A DNA stretch of 64,000 nucleotides, taken from assembly GCA_023101885.1 (NCBI GenBank), contig JALPQD010000005.1, forward strand, positions 2,003,020 through 2,067,019. Direction: 5' to 3'. Position numbers and translations under genes: made by a program. Position 1 is the stretch's first letter. Every line of letters starts with the position of its first letter. The notes under the pieces were generated by a model. The model made no database searches. It was not told the DNA's origin and worked only from the letters and a program-made list of their open reading frames with translations. Below are positions 11,899-22,637 of the stretch, piece after piece. This stretch comes from Typhlomys cinereus (taxonomy: Eukaryota; Chordata; Mammalia; Rodentia; Platacanthomyidae).

Positions 11899-11918
11899 CA
11901 CACACACACACACACAAA
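11624..11918 (+). mobile_element. B2-superfamily (DIP-like) SINE, full length
   Basis: Starts ggggctggggagatatcttagggttaaag, has the B-box region gagtttggatccc, the body ccagccctggaaggtagagcc and ccttgggcctccacaggcac, and ends in a (CA)n tail. Same architecture as 7504-7788. Confidence 0.85.
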
Positions 11919-12389
11919 GAAAGGTGCTCAAAGAGGAGAGTTCATGGATTAAAGTACTTTGTTTTTCTTTTTTCTAAGACAGAGGAAAAAGAGAGAAGGT
12001 ATTTGAAGGTGATAAAACAAAAAACTCAAAAGTAGGAAAATGTTTTAACTTAGTGTTCTCCCTAAAACTGAGATGAGCTGGTAGATACTGACCCCCACCC
12101 CCTCCTAAACACCCATGAGCTGCCACGCCATCCAGACTTCCTGTGCTCTTTGGTAAGTATTCCAACTCATTGTCTTTCGGACCATGGTGGAATTCCTCAA
12201 GGCCCTCCGGGAGCTTTTCTTCTTCTATAATCTTCAGCAGCTTACCCATTACCAATAGTTTCAGACATCATCTAAAGAATTCTCAAATTTTTATCCTCAT
12301 GCAGACCTCTCTTATAAAACACTGCTATTACTAATCAAGTCGTATTTCCAGTTGTTTAGGGAAGATCTCCCTTTGAATGTCTTATGAAC

Positions 12390-12771
12390 TGTTAGGGTTT
12401 CAAATATGAATTGTGCCCCACAAGCTCATGTGTTTGAAACTTTAGTGCTTGGGAAGGTCCTGGCACCTTTAAGAGGTGGAGCCTCGATGGAGAAAGGCAG
12501 TCACAGGGGGTGGGCCTTGACGTGGATGAGCTCCACCCTGCTTCAGGGACAGGTCTGCTCTAGCAGTGGCAGTTTCGCAGCTCTCAGCCTTTTTGCTGGA
12601 TGTGACTTGAGGCTGCCTCCAGCTTCTGCCAGCCAGCCAGCCATGCCTTTCCCGCCGTAATGGACTGCATCTCCCCTCTGAACCCTTAAGCTAAATAAAT
12701 CTCCCCTTTCTCCCCTTGAGTTGTTTGAGCCTCGGTGGTGTCTCACAGCAGCACGAAGAGTCACTGATACA
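12390..12771 (+). mobile_element. Solo LTR of ERVL/MaLR type
   Basis: The 382-bp unit begins TGTTAGGGTTTC and ends CACTGATACA. It is bordered by tgaac (12385-12389) and cgaac (12772-12776), a 5-bp target duplication with one change. A polyadenylation signal (ctaaataaatc) lies about 80 bp before the right end. The internal ctcatgtgtttgaaac motif and length match MaLR-type LTRs. Confidence 0.72.
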
Positions 12772-13096
12772 CGAACAAACCCAACTTCTCCTTTTCAAGC
12801 CCCCTTCCAGGCCCCTCGAGCTCAGTAAAGGCACTGCCATCCTTTCAAGTACCAGCCGGCTCAAAAATATGGCCGCAGTTCCCAATTCCGCCCCACCTCA
12901 AGTCATTTTGTTTAATCGTGCATCAGGCATATTCCTTCTACATCATAGTACAGATGATCCAAGGTCTGGCTTCCTGTCCTTGCTACCACCCTGGAGTACC
13001 TAGAGTACCGCAGTGCCCCCCATAGTTAGTTTCCTTCTCCCAGCAGCAAGAAAACTCCAATCTGACCATGTCAGTAGTTTGTTTAAAACTTTTTAG

Positions 13097-13190
13097 AGGG
13101 CTGGAGGTGTGGCTAAGCAGCAGAGGGTTCACGTATCATGTGTGAGGCTCTCCAGTGACTCTCAATACCCATTAAAAGCAAAGCGAGATG
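13097..13190 (+). mobile_element. ID-like SINE
   Basis: agggctggaggtgtggctaagc and gaggctctccagtgactctcaatacc resemble a diverged ID unit with A-rich downstream sequence. Confidence 0.55.
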
Positions 13191-13469
13191 AACAAGCAAA
13201 AACTTCAAAGGATTTTCATCACTGCCCTTAGGATAAGTTCCAAACTCTGTGTTCATCCCTCCCCATCTCTAATCATTCTAATACTTTATTCCCTGAGACA
13301 CACTGTACGACTGGTGCTGGCCGCTCAAGTTCGCCCGTATGTTGCTCCTTCTGTAGAGGAAACTTCTCTCCTCCACTTCGCCAAACTGCTTTTGGTCAAC
13401 TTGCCGGCCCCCCTTAAAATCGCTGTCTCCATGAAACCTTCAACGTCCCTCACTCTGGGTCTAACGCCT

Positions 13470-15090
13470 CACTCTGACACTGACTTTCAACATTACAGAC
13501 ATTTATCAAGAACCTGCAGTTTACGTGGATGTGTAGAACTGGGAATCAACTTAGCAAGGAAAAGAACCAAGATACCGTCCCCCACATAGCTCAGAGCCTA
13601 ATGGGAGAGATAGATGGGATGACATAATCACACAGAAAAGTAAACTTTCCCTATGACAAAGAGTACTTTAAACAGAAGCACATGTTGCCTTGTGAAGACT
13701 GGGTGGCACAGAAAACCAACCCCAAGGACATGACGACTGGCCCTAGATCTGAAAGTCCAACAGAATTGAACTCTAAGAGGCAGCAGGGTTGGGGAGCTCA
13801 TGGATAGAGAGCTTGCCTGGCATCCGCAAGTCTCTGGGTTCAATCCCCAGCAACAGGCAAACCCAGTGTGGTGGCACTTACGAGGAAGAAGCAGGAGGAA
13901 GAACAGGAGGTCAAGGTCAACCATCCTCAGCTACGGAACTTGAGGTCAAGCTGGGTTACATGAGCTGCTGTCTAAAGAGTTAGAGTGAGTTTCCGTCTGG
14001 AATAGCATGCCATAGGCTGTTGTAGTAAATGGGAACAGATTTTTTGAAGCCTGGAGAGATCTACAAAGGATTTGAGTTTTTATGATAAAGGCCATGATGA
14101 CGCAAGAAGCGGTTCTACACGATCAGATTTGCATTGTGAAAATATCACAGTGGGTAGGTGCAGAGATGATTGGGAAGAGGTGAGAATAGATGTTTCCAGT
14201 AGTTAAAATAGCGAGAAGGTGATTGCAGAGGTATAGTGAGAGATGATGCTAGTTCAGATCGGTAGGTGGTAATAGAAACGGAGAGAAGGCAATGATGCCA
14301 CGGATATCTTGGACATAAAATCAATAGTTTTTGATACTGTGTTGTATTAGGAGAGGATTCTTTCCTCCGTTGGTTTTGCTAAGAGGGGGGTTTTCTTTAA
14401 CTTTTCCTGGTTTCTTGCCTCATCTTTACTCTTCTCATTGAGGGCCCATGAGTTTGGGAGAATGACTTGGGGTGTCAGGCCCACCGAAGCCGCTGTCCCT
14501 AGAATGTCCTGTCTGCAGGCAGAAGGAAGCAGATGTTCTTGGTCAGCAGAAGGATCCAATTTGCAAGGAAAAGCCTGCCTGCCCTCGGAGGAGAGAGCCA
14601 CTGCACGCAGATGGGGATTTGGATTTAGGAAATTAGGAAACTGACTCTCACTACACATCTAAGGCTCATTCATCAGTAGCAAAGCTGACACAGCAGTGTC
14701 TAGCTTCCCGAGTTCATCTGCTGCTCAGTTGATTGAGATCCTCACGTGGGGGTGGTGGGGGGAACAGAAAATAAATAATGATGTGATTCCATTTCTACTT
14801 TCTCCCTCTGGCTAGATTATGGTGCCATTTTTTTTTTCCTCTTTCTTTTCAATTCCTTTTTTTTCAGATGGGCCAGTTGGAACTTGCAAATTCAATTTGG
14901 GACATGTTGAGTTTGAAATAACGTGAAGATCTGATGTAGGAATGGCTAGTAGGTAATTGTGGGTACAGGTCTGGGGCCCTAGAACTGGAGACAGGGAGCT
15001 GTCAGTATATAAACCACATTCACGGACATGGCTGAGCTCCCTTGGGGAAGGGTTAAAGAAAAGGGAAGGGAGCTAGGCCTGACCTTGAAC
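13470..15090 (+). mobile_element. Long decayed copy of an ancient mammal-wide repeat (interrupted by a B4 SINE)
   Basis: Successive blocks match, in order, a widespread ancient mammalian repeat that I remember but cannot name: cctaatgggagagatagatggg, then cacgatcagatttgcattgtg, then gtgagagatgatgct, then ttgggacatgttgagtttgaa, then agtaggtaattgtggg, then agctgtcagtatataaacc. About 1.4 kb is covered once the 13787-13985 SINE is removed. No coding capacity seen. Confidence 0.5.
13787..13985 (+). mobile_element. B4-type SINE (ID + B1)
   Basis: An ID head (ggttggggagctcatggatagagagcttgcctggc ... gggttcaatccccag) is followed by a B1-type body (cccagtgtggtggcacttacgagg ... gaggtcaagctgggttacatgag). 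It sits inside the ancient repeat. Confidence 0.8.
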
Positions 15091-15449
15091 AGATCACAGT
15101 ATGAATTGGCTAAGGAGGCTGGGCCTGGGAATGAAAGCCAAGTTGCTGGTATGGAAGTAGTTCAAGGGGAACAGGCTAGAAGATGGGCCTGGGGGCAAGC
15201 AAATGGAGAGCATCCGAGGACGAGGGTACCGCAGGAGAGCCAAAGTCAGGAGTGGGCTTATATACTGGATGCCCACTGATTGAACATATATCTAGATAAG
15301 GTCTCAATGCTTATAAAAATACAATCATTAGTAAATCCTCATTACTTAATTAATTACATAATGCCTGGTTTACTGTCCAGAAAAGATTTTGTAAGGCCAA
15401 ATGCCTTATCATGCCAGCCCAATTTCTGGAACAAAGCAGATACATTGAA

Positions 15450-16085
15450 ATAGGACCTCCGAGATCTACACTGGCCTCAGACTCACTGTGTAACCAAAGA
15501 TGCCCTTGGGCTTCTGGGCTTCCTGTCTGTACCTCCCAAGTGTTGGGACTACAGTTGGACACTGTTGCAGTCAGCCTGCAGCATTGCTGATAAATGACCA
15601 TCAAACGACTTAAGGGAACAAGGGGTTTATTTCCTTACAATAGTCCAGTTACAGTTCTCAGTCCAGCTTGACGGAGAACATGCACCAACACTAGGGCCGA
15701 GGGAACTGGCCACACCATCACTGCATAACAGCTGAGAGATGGACAATCCTTGCTTGCCAGCCCAGCATGTCTGGCCAAGTGAACAGAAGGATGCCAACTC
15801 TCTCAACCAGCTCTCTGTGATTTATCCAGGGCCTAATCCCACCCACCATGGGCTGGGCCTCCACTAGCCACTAGACAATCTCCTTCAGGTTTGCTCTGGG
15901 CTCAACTCAACTGCTAATTCTCTACAAATGTGCCCAGAGCTCAAACCCTCAACAATCAAGTTGACACCTGTGCTTAACTATTACAGACACCATCACAACC
16001 AGGCTTACGGAGTCCTGGGGATCAAACTGAGGGCTCTATGCACACTAGGCAAGCACTCAACCCATCTACCTCTGTATCAGCTGCA
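15450..16085 (-). mobile_element. B4-type SINE split by an LTR insertion
   Basis: The left part (15450-15562: gacctccgagatctacactggcctcagactcactgtg ... cctcccaagtgttgggactacag) is a reverse B1 body. The right part (15991-16085: gtcctggggatcaaactgagggctctatgcac ... agcactcaaccc) is the reverse ID head. They join into one minus-strand B4 SINE when the LTR at 15563-15985 is removed. Confidence 0.8.
15563..15985 (-). mobile_element. Solo LTR, ~420-bp MaLR-type family, with perfect 5-bp duplication
   Basis: 423 bp, beginning TGTTGCAGTC and ending AACTATTACA, i.e. TG...CA. It is bordered by exact gacac at 15558-15562 and 15986-15990. On its sense (minus) strand the polyadenylation region reads gaaataaaccccttgttccctt. 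The same LTR recurs at 25073, 33616, 34071 and 37771. A 5-bp duplication fits ERVL/MaLR. Confidence 0.85.
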
Positions 16086-16089
16086 ATAA

Positions 16090-16755
16090 ACCTGAGGAAA
16101 GAAGCGTGGTAGCATTTTTTTTTTCTAGGTCAACACTAATTATAGATCAGAGGGAAGGAAGGAGTATGAGGAAAAATATACTTATTCCTCATCCCACTTT
16201 TTACTGAAGAAGTAGATCCTTGTCCATTTATCAGAAAGAATCCTTCTTCTTAGTGCTTGCAGCTAAAATTTTGAATCCAAGAACCTCTTCATCAAATAAG
16301 TCAAAATACTCTCAAGCGCCCTAAAACATATCTGACTTACAAAATTATTATTTCAGATATGTCAAAATACACATTAAAACCAGTCTATAGTAACAATATG
16401 ACTGTTTTCCCCCCTTTTAGTTCATCTAATTTCTAAAACTTTTAGTTATTTTATTTTATTGTTTTAAAGGATTTATATATTTAAAGTAGATTGGAAAACT
16501 CTAGAAGATTATGACTTTAAATACACGAAGAACAGCAGATGAAATATTTTTAGTTTTAGTGATTATTTTTGTGTTAAGATTCTTCTCATAGTATTTTATT
16601 GATAAATTACCTTCAGAAGAATCCTTCTGTACTTACTCAAACCAGAAAGTGTCTGAATGTTACAGAGTATCAGTCACATACCAATCTTCAGTGTACTTCA
16701 GCTGTAATTATAGCAAACCTACAGGAAGATTTAAATTGTTTCTAATGTTGGATGG
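16090..16755. other. AT-rich unique DNA, nothing recognised
   Basis: No gene or named repeat supported in these 670 bases. Confidence 0.55.
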
Positions 16756-16911
16756 AGTGGTTAATCTTTATTGTCAAATTGATGGGATTGAGAATCCTCG
16801 TGGAAACACACCCAGAGGTGTGTTCATGACAGCGTTTTGAGAAGGGTTTTAATAGAGCCAGTGAAGTTCGCTCTGAATGTAGATGTGACAGCTGTCCCAT
16901 AGACTGTGAAT
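16756..16911 (+). mobile_element. 5' fragment of a MaLR-type LTR
   Basis: gagtggttaatctttattgtcaaattgatgggattgag followed by cacacccagaggtgtgttc resembles the beginning of a common rodent MaLR LTR (ttaatcttnattgtcaacttgac). The rest is missing, and a younger SINE lies immediately downstream. Confidence 0.55.
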
Positions 16912-17200
16912 AAAAAGTAGAAAACAGAGGCTGGAGAGGTGGCTCAGAGGTTAAGCCCCTGCCTTGCAGGCGGAAGGTCCTGACTTCGGATCCTAGACCC
17001 CACATATAGACGCCAGGGGGAAGTGGGGGCAGCCTGCGTTTCTGGTCCTGGTAGGGCAGAGCCTGTGAATCCCGGGGCAGAGTAAACAAGGAGGAGGTGG
17101 AGGCGTCCATGGAGGTTCCCGAATTCGCCGGTGGTTCTACACACACACACATACATATACACACAATTGACTAAAATAATAATTTAAAAAAGTAGAAAAC
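16912..17200 (+). mobile_element. Young B2-superfamily SINE with 14-bp target duplication
   Basis: The SINE (16926-17186) starts agaggctggagaggtggctcagaggttaagc, carries the B-box region cttcggatcctagacc, then ggcggccc-type GC-rich body sequence, ccatggaggttcccgaattcgcc and a CA/TA-rich tail. Flanks aaaaagtagaaaac at 16912-16925 and 17187-17200 are identical. It shares diagnostic body motifs with 23045-23327 and 39127-39406, marking a young subfamily. Confidence 0.9.
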
Positions 17201-18274
17201 GAGCAAAGTGCTAGTATTCATCTCTTTCCTTTTCTTGATGCACATACAATATACCAGCTGTCTCACAATCCTACCACCGTGCGGTCCCTACCATGGTGGA
17301 CCATACCTTCCAACCAAACCCTCCTGCCTGCCTTAAGTTCCCTTCTCAAGAATTTTGTCACAGAAATAAGAAAAAATAACTGAGACTTTGGATATGTAAA
17401 CAGCTTTAAAAAATAAAATAGTAGCAACAAACTTTCTTCCACACCCAATGAAAGGTATTTTTTTTCCTTTGAATCTTTCTATTTGGGGAAGTAAAACACA
17501 TTTTCACTAAGATGGAGTAAACAACAACAAAAAAGCAAGCAGTAGCCTGTAGAAAATAAAAAGTAACACTCTGTTGCTCCAATTACAGAACTAGCGAATA
17601 AGAAAGAAATAAATGAGACACAAACCATATAAACATTTCATGTCCTACAGTCGTTGCTTCCTATGATCGGTTTCAATTACGCAGAAAACATGAAAAGAGG
17701 AATTTGCAGTGAAAAAAGAAAAAGCTATAAATCTACTCCAAATGCCTTCATAAATCTACAAAAATTCCTCAGATACGAATGAATATTTTTTTCCAGTTCT
17801 GATAATGCTACTAGTAGTACATCACTAGTAGTGACATTATTAATGGATCATATTAGGGCTAAAAAAGAAAAAAAAGATAAACTATTCTATTCTCAAAAAT
17901 TTAGCAATTTACTCAACATAAAAGGGCTTCATTAGTAACCCAACGGTACCAAAAATTATAAATGAAAAATAAATTTTATAAAAAAAGGAGATAGATATAG
18001 CAATAGATAACCAGGGAGTTAAAACTTTCAGTTAATATATTGCTTTTGCTGTTGTCTGCTATATGTTGCTTATCTGAAGGGAATTCTAGATTATTTACTA
18101 GTAGGATAAAGCATGTCCAGTGATTTAAAACAGGAAACATAGAAGGAGAAAGGGAGAAAGGAATTGACAGGGGACAAAATACACCTATCAATACAGTGCT
18201 CTTCTTATTTGCAGGAGATGTACTCCAAGACCCGCAGTAGATTCCTGGAACTACAGATGGTAGCAAGTCATATA
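17201..18274. other. AT-rich unique DNA, nothing recognised
   Basis: About 1.1 kb with no gene or repeat family that I can support. Short frames are chance-length. Confidence 0.55.
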
Positions 18275-18760
18275 TTATGAGTAATATTCACTGTCAGCTT
18301 GAATGGATTGACATCTCAGTACATTCTGGGTGCGTCAGTGACGTGTTACCAGAGGATTAATGTATCGGGCAGATCCATTCCTCATATAAGTGGCACTATC
18401 CCATGGACTGGAGACCAGGAAGGAATAGAAGGAGGAGAAGGGAAAAGGGGGATTGCCAACGCTCCTTTCCTCCGCTTCTTCCCTACCAGACAGGGCTGAT
18501 CCTTCTGAAACTCTGAGTCAAATACATCTTTCCTCTCTTTTTTTTTTTTTTTTTTTTTAAGGGAAGAAGGGGTTTTATTTTCTCTTACGATAGTTCAGTT
18601 ACAGTTCTTTTTTTTTATTAAAAATTTAATTATACATTTTAAATTTTTTACCAGTTCCCTCCCTCCCCCTCTCCTCCCCCTCCCCTTCCCCCAGTGACAT
18701 CTTTCCTCTCTTAAGCCGTGTTTGTCATGCATTCTGTCAAAGCAACACAAAAATGACTAC
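18275..18760 (+). mobile_element. MaLR-type LTR, interrupted by a 157-bp retroinsertion
   Basis: Left part: cactgtcagcttgaatggattgac, then tataagtggcactatcccatggactgg. Right part from 18697: acatctttcctctcttaagccgtgtttgtcatgcattctgtcaaagc. These follow the sense order of rodent MaLR LTRs (gtggcaccatcccatggg ... ttaagttgcttttgtcaggtattttgtcac). The two halves are separated by the insertion at 18540-18696. Confidence 0.6.
18524..18712 (-). mobile_element. L1 3'-end retroinsertion with an extra LTR-derived 3' segment (3' transduction or chimera)
   Basis: Exact copies of acatctttcctctctt lie at 18524-18539 and 18697-18712. Between them, read on the minus strand, come: a G-rich L1 3'UTR end and tail (18696-18617) comparable to 60430-60524; a run of nine A (18616-18608); 49 bases matching the polyadenylation region of the ~420-bp LTR family (18607-18559), including aataaaaccccttcttcc; and a final run of 19 A (18558-18540). 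Two poly(A) runs around foreign sequence fit read-through of the L1 signal into a neighbouring LTR signal. Confidence 0.82.
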
Positions 18761-18772
18761 CCGTACTCTTTC

Positions 18773-18890
18773 TATACCATGTCTTTCTCATATATGCAGA
18801 GCTAGGATAAACCTTCACCTACTAGGACTCTGTATACTATATCTTTCTAACACACACATGCCTGTGATAAACTTTTACCTTTTGGAAGTA
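18773..18890. repeat. Imperfect 60-bp tandem duplication
   Basis: The unit at 18773 (tataccatgtctttctcat ... ggataaaccttcacct) is repeated, diverged, at 18833 (tatactatatctttctaac ... tgataaacttttacct). Confidence 0.6.
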
Positions 18891-19310
18891 AAGAAATAAC
18901 ATTGTTTTATTCTGATTCAGCCCCTGACTCCATTTTGTGCCTGCATGGACGTTTTTTCACTTCACTTCCTGACAGCTGCACGTGAAGTTTCTTTGTGGTT
19001 TATCATAACCCTGACCATAGTCCAGATATGTAACTAAAATATCTCTAGGATGCATAATCCAAACAATTTCTGTATGTAACCAAAACACCTACCAAATGAC
19101 TTCTGTAACAAGGTCTCTCTGACCTAAGTCTGACTCAACTATTACTGTGATCTTTTTTGTGCTTTTTTTAATTCTTTATAAACTCTAAAATTTCCAAGGT
19201 CCAGTACTGAGAGAGGCATGTGCCATTCTCAGTCATATACTTAATAAAGGACTCCTTTTCCTCATAATTAGCTTACAGTGTGGTGGTTTGTAACTTTCTT
19301 ACATAGGTAT
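18888..19310 (+). mobile_element. Probable ERV LTR, boundaries unclear
   Basis: The sequence has LTR-like organisation: gattcagcccctgactccattttg near the start, a candidate TATA (tctttataaactc, about 19173), and cttaataaaggactcctt (polyadenylation-type signal, about 19240) followed by gcttacagtgtggtgg. No clear TG...CA ends or target duplication could be fixed. Confidence 0.42.
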
Positions 19311-19319
19311 AACATTTTC

Positions 19320-20084
19320 ACTTAAAGGAAGCCCCTTAGAGCCCCACCCCTTTTTTTCCCTTGTCTCACTGGCAGAAACATATTTTTGGACCATTATTGG
19401 ATAAAAAAGCGTTGCTTGGACACTGGGTTATGGAGGTAATAACCGAGCCATCTACTAAGTTATGAATGGGCCAGTAGAGTACACTATGTGGACACACTGA
19501 TGATTAATGGGTGGGGGCAAGACAGAATGAGATTTCATCATGTTCCTCAAAACCGAATACAACTTAAAACTATCAAGTTCTTTATTTTGGTGAGTTTTCT
19601 GTGAAATATTTTCAGACTGTGGTTAACCATGGATAACTGAAATGGTAGAAAGTGAAAGCAAGTCCAACTCCAGGACAAGTATCATTTCTCCTCATTTCTT
19701 CACTTTGCAGATGATAGGATGGGAGTCAGTGGAAGCCAAACAGCACTCACTCATTTATGCATGCATGCTACACATGCTCACTGAAGAAATGATTTTGAGC
19801 AACTACTGCATATAAACTCTATGCTAAGAATTAGTAACTAAAGGGTAAATCAAAACTCACAAAGTTCCCAGGGGTGATATCTACAGCACGGAAGGAAGCA
19901 GCAGATATTGCTTATGCAGTTGTCCACTACTGTGGTGGGTACCCCAAAAGCAGTTATGAATTGCTAAAACAAAACGATGGTTCCAGCAGGTCAAGGACAG
20001 GTCCCCAAGACAAAGTCACACAAGGAGAAAGTTGGAAGCTCATTCTTCTCCTGGTCTTGGGGTCCCATGTGAAGATCAAGAAGT
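19320..20084. other. Unique DNA, nothing recognised
   Basis: About 765 bases without a supported gene. A weak MIR-like stretch may be present around 19770-19830 (gagcaactactgcatataaactctatgctaag). Confidence 0.45.
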
Positions 20085-20274
20085 TGGAATCAGTGCTGGG
20101 TTTGAGTTCCACCTCTACTTCTTACAACTTATGGACTCTAGGGCATGTTACATAAACATATTCCCTCAGGCTGTTTCCTTTTCTGGAACATGGGACTAAT
20201 AGTAACCCTGCTTTTCTGGTTTATTACAATGACAAAGTTAAAGGATAAAAGAAGGTACTACGTAAAAGATGGCT
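20085..20274 (+). mobile_element. MIR SINE fragment
   Basis: gtgctgggtttgagttccacctctacttctta, then ctagggcatgttacataaac, then gtttccttttctggaacatggg follow the MIR order (gggttcgaatcccggctctgccacttac ... gttacttaacc ... tttcctcatctgtaaaatgg). Confidence 0.65.
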
Positions 20275-20640
20275 ATTCTTTAAGTTTTTAATTTTTGTGG
20301 GTGTATGTCTGTGTATGCTGGCCATGCATAGGGTCTTTGTGTTCACTTGGGTGTGGACACACATGTATGGGTAGATAGATGCATGTGCACGTATGTGTAC
20401 ACGTATAGAGGTCAAAGGTTGACTTCAAATGTCTCCTCTTTGATCACTCTCCGCCTTATGTATTGATACCAGGTCTCTCACTTGAACCAGAGCATATGGA
20501 TTCAGCTAGTCTGGGGTTACCGGAAGGCTGCCATGCCCACCTGGCATTTATATGGGTGCTGGGGATTCAAAATCCATTCCTTACACGTTCACAGCAAGTG
20601 TTATATCCACTGAGCTGAGCCATCTCCCCAGCTATTCCTA
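20275..20640 (-). mobile_element. B3-type (B2-superfamily) SINE, minus strand
   Basis: Minus strand: agctggggagatggctcagctcagtggatataacac (A-box), tgaatccccagcacccatataaatgcc (B-box onwards), gggcatggcagcc, and a tail with gacctctatacgtgtacacatacgtgc. This is the B3-like layout known from mouse-related rodents. Confidence 0.75.
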
Positions 20641-20817
20641 AAAGCAAACCAACGAACCAACCTGTGGAAACCTGTGTATCTCAACTGTCAACGAAGTTAG
20701 TACTTGCACATCAAGCTGAATTTGTCTTGCCTTTCCACTGAAAATATTGGTCAATTTTAAATATTGTGAATTACTTAAACTCCTAGTGTTCCTCAGGCTA
20801 GTCGACTCTCAGATTCT

Positions 20818-21231
20818 GTGACAAAAATACCTAAGAAAACCAATTTAAAGGAGAAAAGGCACATTTTGGCTCACAGTTTTGGAGGTTTCAGTCCACAGGT
20901 TGTTTGGATCCATTGCATTTAAGCCTGAGGTAAGGCAGAACATTATGGCAGGAAGAAAATAACAAAGAAGTCTGCTCATGATGGCCAGAAAGAATAGAGG
21001 AGATGTGGAAAAAGGAATGAATGGGCCAGGGATAGAATACACCCTTCAAGATCTGTCACCAATGACCTGATTCCTCCAATATCCCATTGAATTATGAATC
21101 TACCAGTAGATTAACCCACTGATGAGGTCAGAGCTTTTATAATCCAATCGCCTCCCCAAAGCCCCATCTCTGAACACACCAGAGATCACCACATGAGCTT
21201 CAGAAGAATATTTTAGATCCAAATCATAACA
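20818..21231 (-). mobile_element. MaLR-type LTR, minus strand
   Basis: TGTGACAAAAATACC at the left, then gctcacagttttggaggtttcagtcc, then ctccccaaagccccatctctgaacac, and ataaca at the right. The order and approximately 410-bp length match MaLR LTRs read in reverse. No good target duplication survives. Confidence 0.6.
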
Positions 21232-21481
21232 TCCCTAAGAAAATCAGGATAAATATCAAAGGCCACATAGGACTGTATCTTTCTTCCTGTATCTTTTTTT
21301 CGCCTATCCTGCCCTTTAGACCCTTCTCTTGTGTTCAGTTATTAGACTTTGTCAGCAGAAGATGGAAGGGCTAGGAGAGAGCGCAACAGGTAAGTTGCCT
21401 GCTTGCAAACGTGGCCACTGAGTTCAATCCCTGAAAATCCACATGGTGGAAGGAGAGAACTGACTTCCAAAAGTTATCCTC

Positions 21482-21927
21482 TGTATTAGTCAGGGTTCTC
21501 TAGGGCCACAGAATCAACAGAATGAATATATAAAAATGGAATTTATTGAGTGGTTTACCAGATGTGGCTGAGTTAGTCCAACAAGAGCTGTTAGTAGCTG
21601 CTCAGTCCAATAGTCCAGCCTGTGATGGCTGAAGGCTGGAGGATTCCTCAAGAGTCTTAGTCATGTTAAAGTCTTGGAGGTTGGAAGGCAGGTAGAAGAA
21701 GCTGGGCGGTGGGGAGAAAGAGTTTTCTAGTACAGCTTCAGAGAGTCTGTCTTCCAACTTTTCTGTTTTATGGTTTCTTTTATCTGGTCCATTACTGGGA
21801 GGTTCCAGATTCAGGGGTGTCTTTGTATTATACATATATTGATCCAGATAATCTCTTCGGGTAGTCTGACAGCTGATCTAGTTAATGCCAGGTGTGGTCA
21901 AGTTGACAACCAGGATGAACAATCACA
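21482..21927 (-). mobile_element. MaLR-type solo LTR with perfect 5-bp duplication
   Basis: 446 bp beginning TGTATTAGTCAGGGTTCTC and ending GAACAATCACA. It is bordered by tcctc at 21477-21481 and 21928-21932. The reverse strand carries a polyadenylation-type signal (tcaataaattcc). It closely resembles a common rodent MaLR LTR. Confidence 0.82.
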
Positions 21928-21979
21928 TCCTCTGATCTCAGTCCCTGTCAGGGCATATGCATGTCCTTCCCCTCCTGTC

Positions 21980-22030
21980 TCTCTCTCTCTCTCTCTCTCA
22001 TTCTTTCTCTCCCTCCCTCTCTCTCTCTCA
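21980..22030. repeat. (CT)n-rich tract
   Basis: Impure CT repeat forming the 3' tail of the surrounding B3 SINE. Confidence 0.9.
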
Positions 22031-22364
22031 AGAATAAAATATTTTTTAAAAAAATCACAGAAGGTAGAAATAAAAATGTATACATTTACAAAGGGTTTTT
22101 TACATTTACGAATATCCAGAAAAAAAGTTTAGAGCTCTTATCAAGACTATATGCAAACAAAGAAGCAGGGATATTATGGGGAAAGATATGTGTAAATATT
22201 GGTAATTTTGCTTTTAAATAATGTCTTCACAGTCATTCCTAGAGAAAAGGCCTATGATCTCTTCTTTAATTTAACATGACTGGAGTGGCCCCAGTCTCTG
22301 GCCTGTACACTCTTTGTATCTACTTAGATCATCCCACGAGGCAATCTTACAAGAAGAGATGACC

Positions 22365-22575
22365 TGGGCATGGCGGCACAGGTCTCTAATCCCAGCACTC
22401 AGGAGGGGAAGGCAGGAGAATCAAGAATTCAGGGCTGCATAATGGGTTCAAGGCCAGCCTGAGCTATGGAGTGAAGCCCCGGCTCAAGAAACCAAGGGTT
22501 GGGGAAATAATGCAGTGATGGACTGCTTGCCTAACTAGCCTGTGCATGGCCCTGGATCTGATCCCAGCAGTGAAG
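22365..22575 (+). mobile_element. B1 SINE followed by an ID unit
   Basis: gacctgggcatggcggcacaggtctctaatcccagcactcagg ... ttcaaggccagcctgagctatggag is a good B1. It is followed by ggttggggaaataatgcagtgatggactgcttgcc ... ctggatctgatcccagcag, an ID unit. The B1-then-ID order is the reverse of B4. Confidence 0.82.
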
Positions 22576-22637
22576 AAAAAGAAAGAGAAGATGGAAAGGA
22601 AGGTAGGCAAAACAAGAGGAAAGAAAGTGGGAAAACA

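Larger units (their letters stand above)
21370..22060 (+). mobile_element. B3-type SINE split by an LTR insertion
   Basis: Left part (to 21481): gggctaggagagagcgcaacaggtaag (A-box region), tgagttcaatccctgaaaatcc (B-box region) and tggaaggagagaactgacttccaaaagttatcctc. Right part (from 21928): tcctctgatctcagtccctg, then a CT-rich tail and aataaaatatttttt. The halves rejoin cleanly at tcctc when the LTR is removed. Confidence 0.75.
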
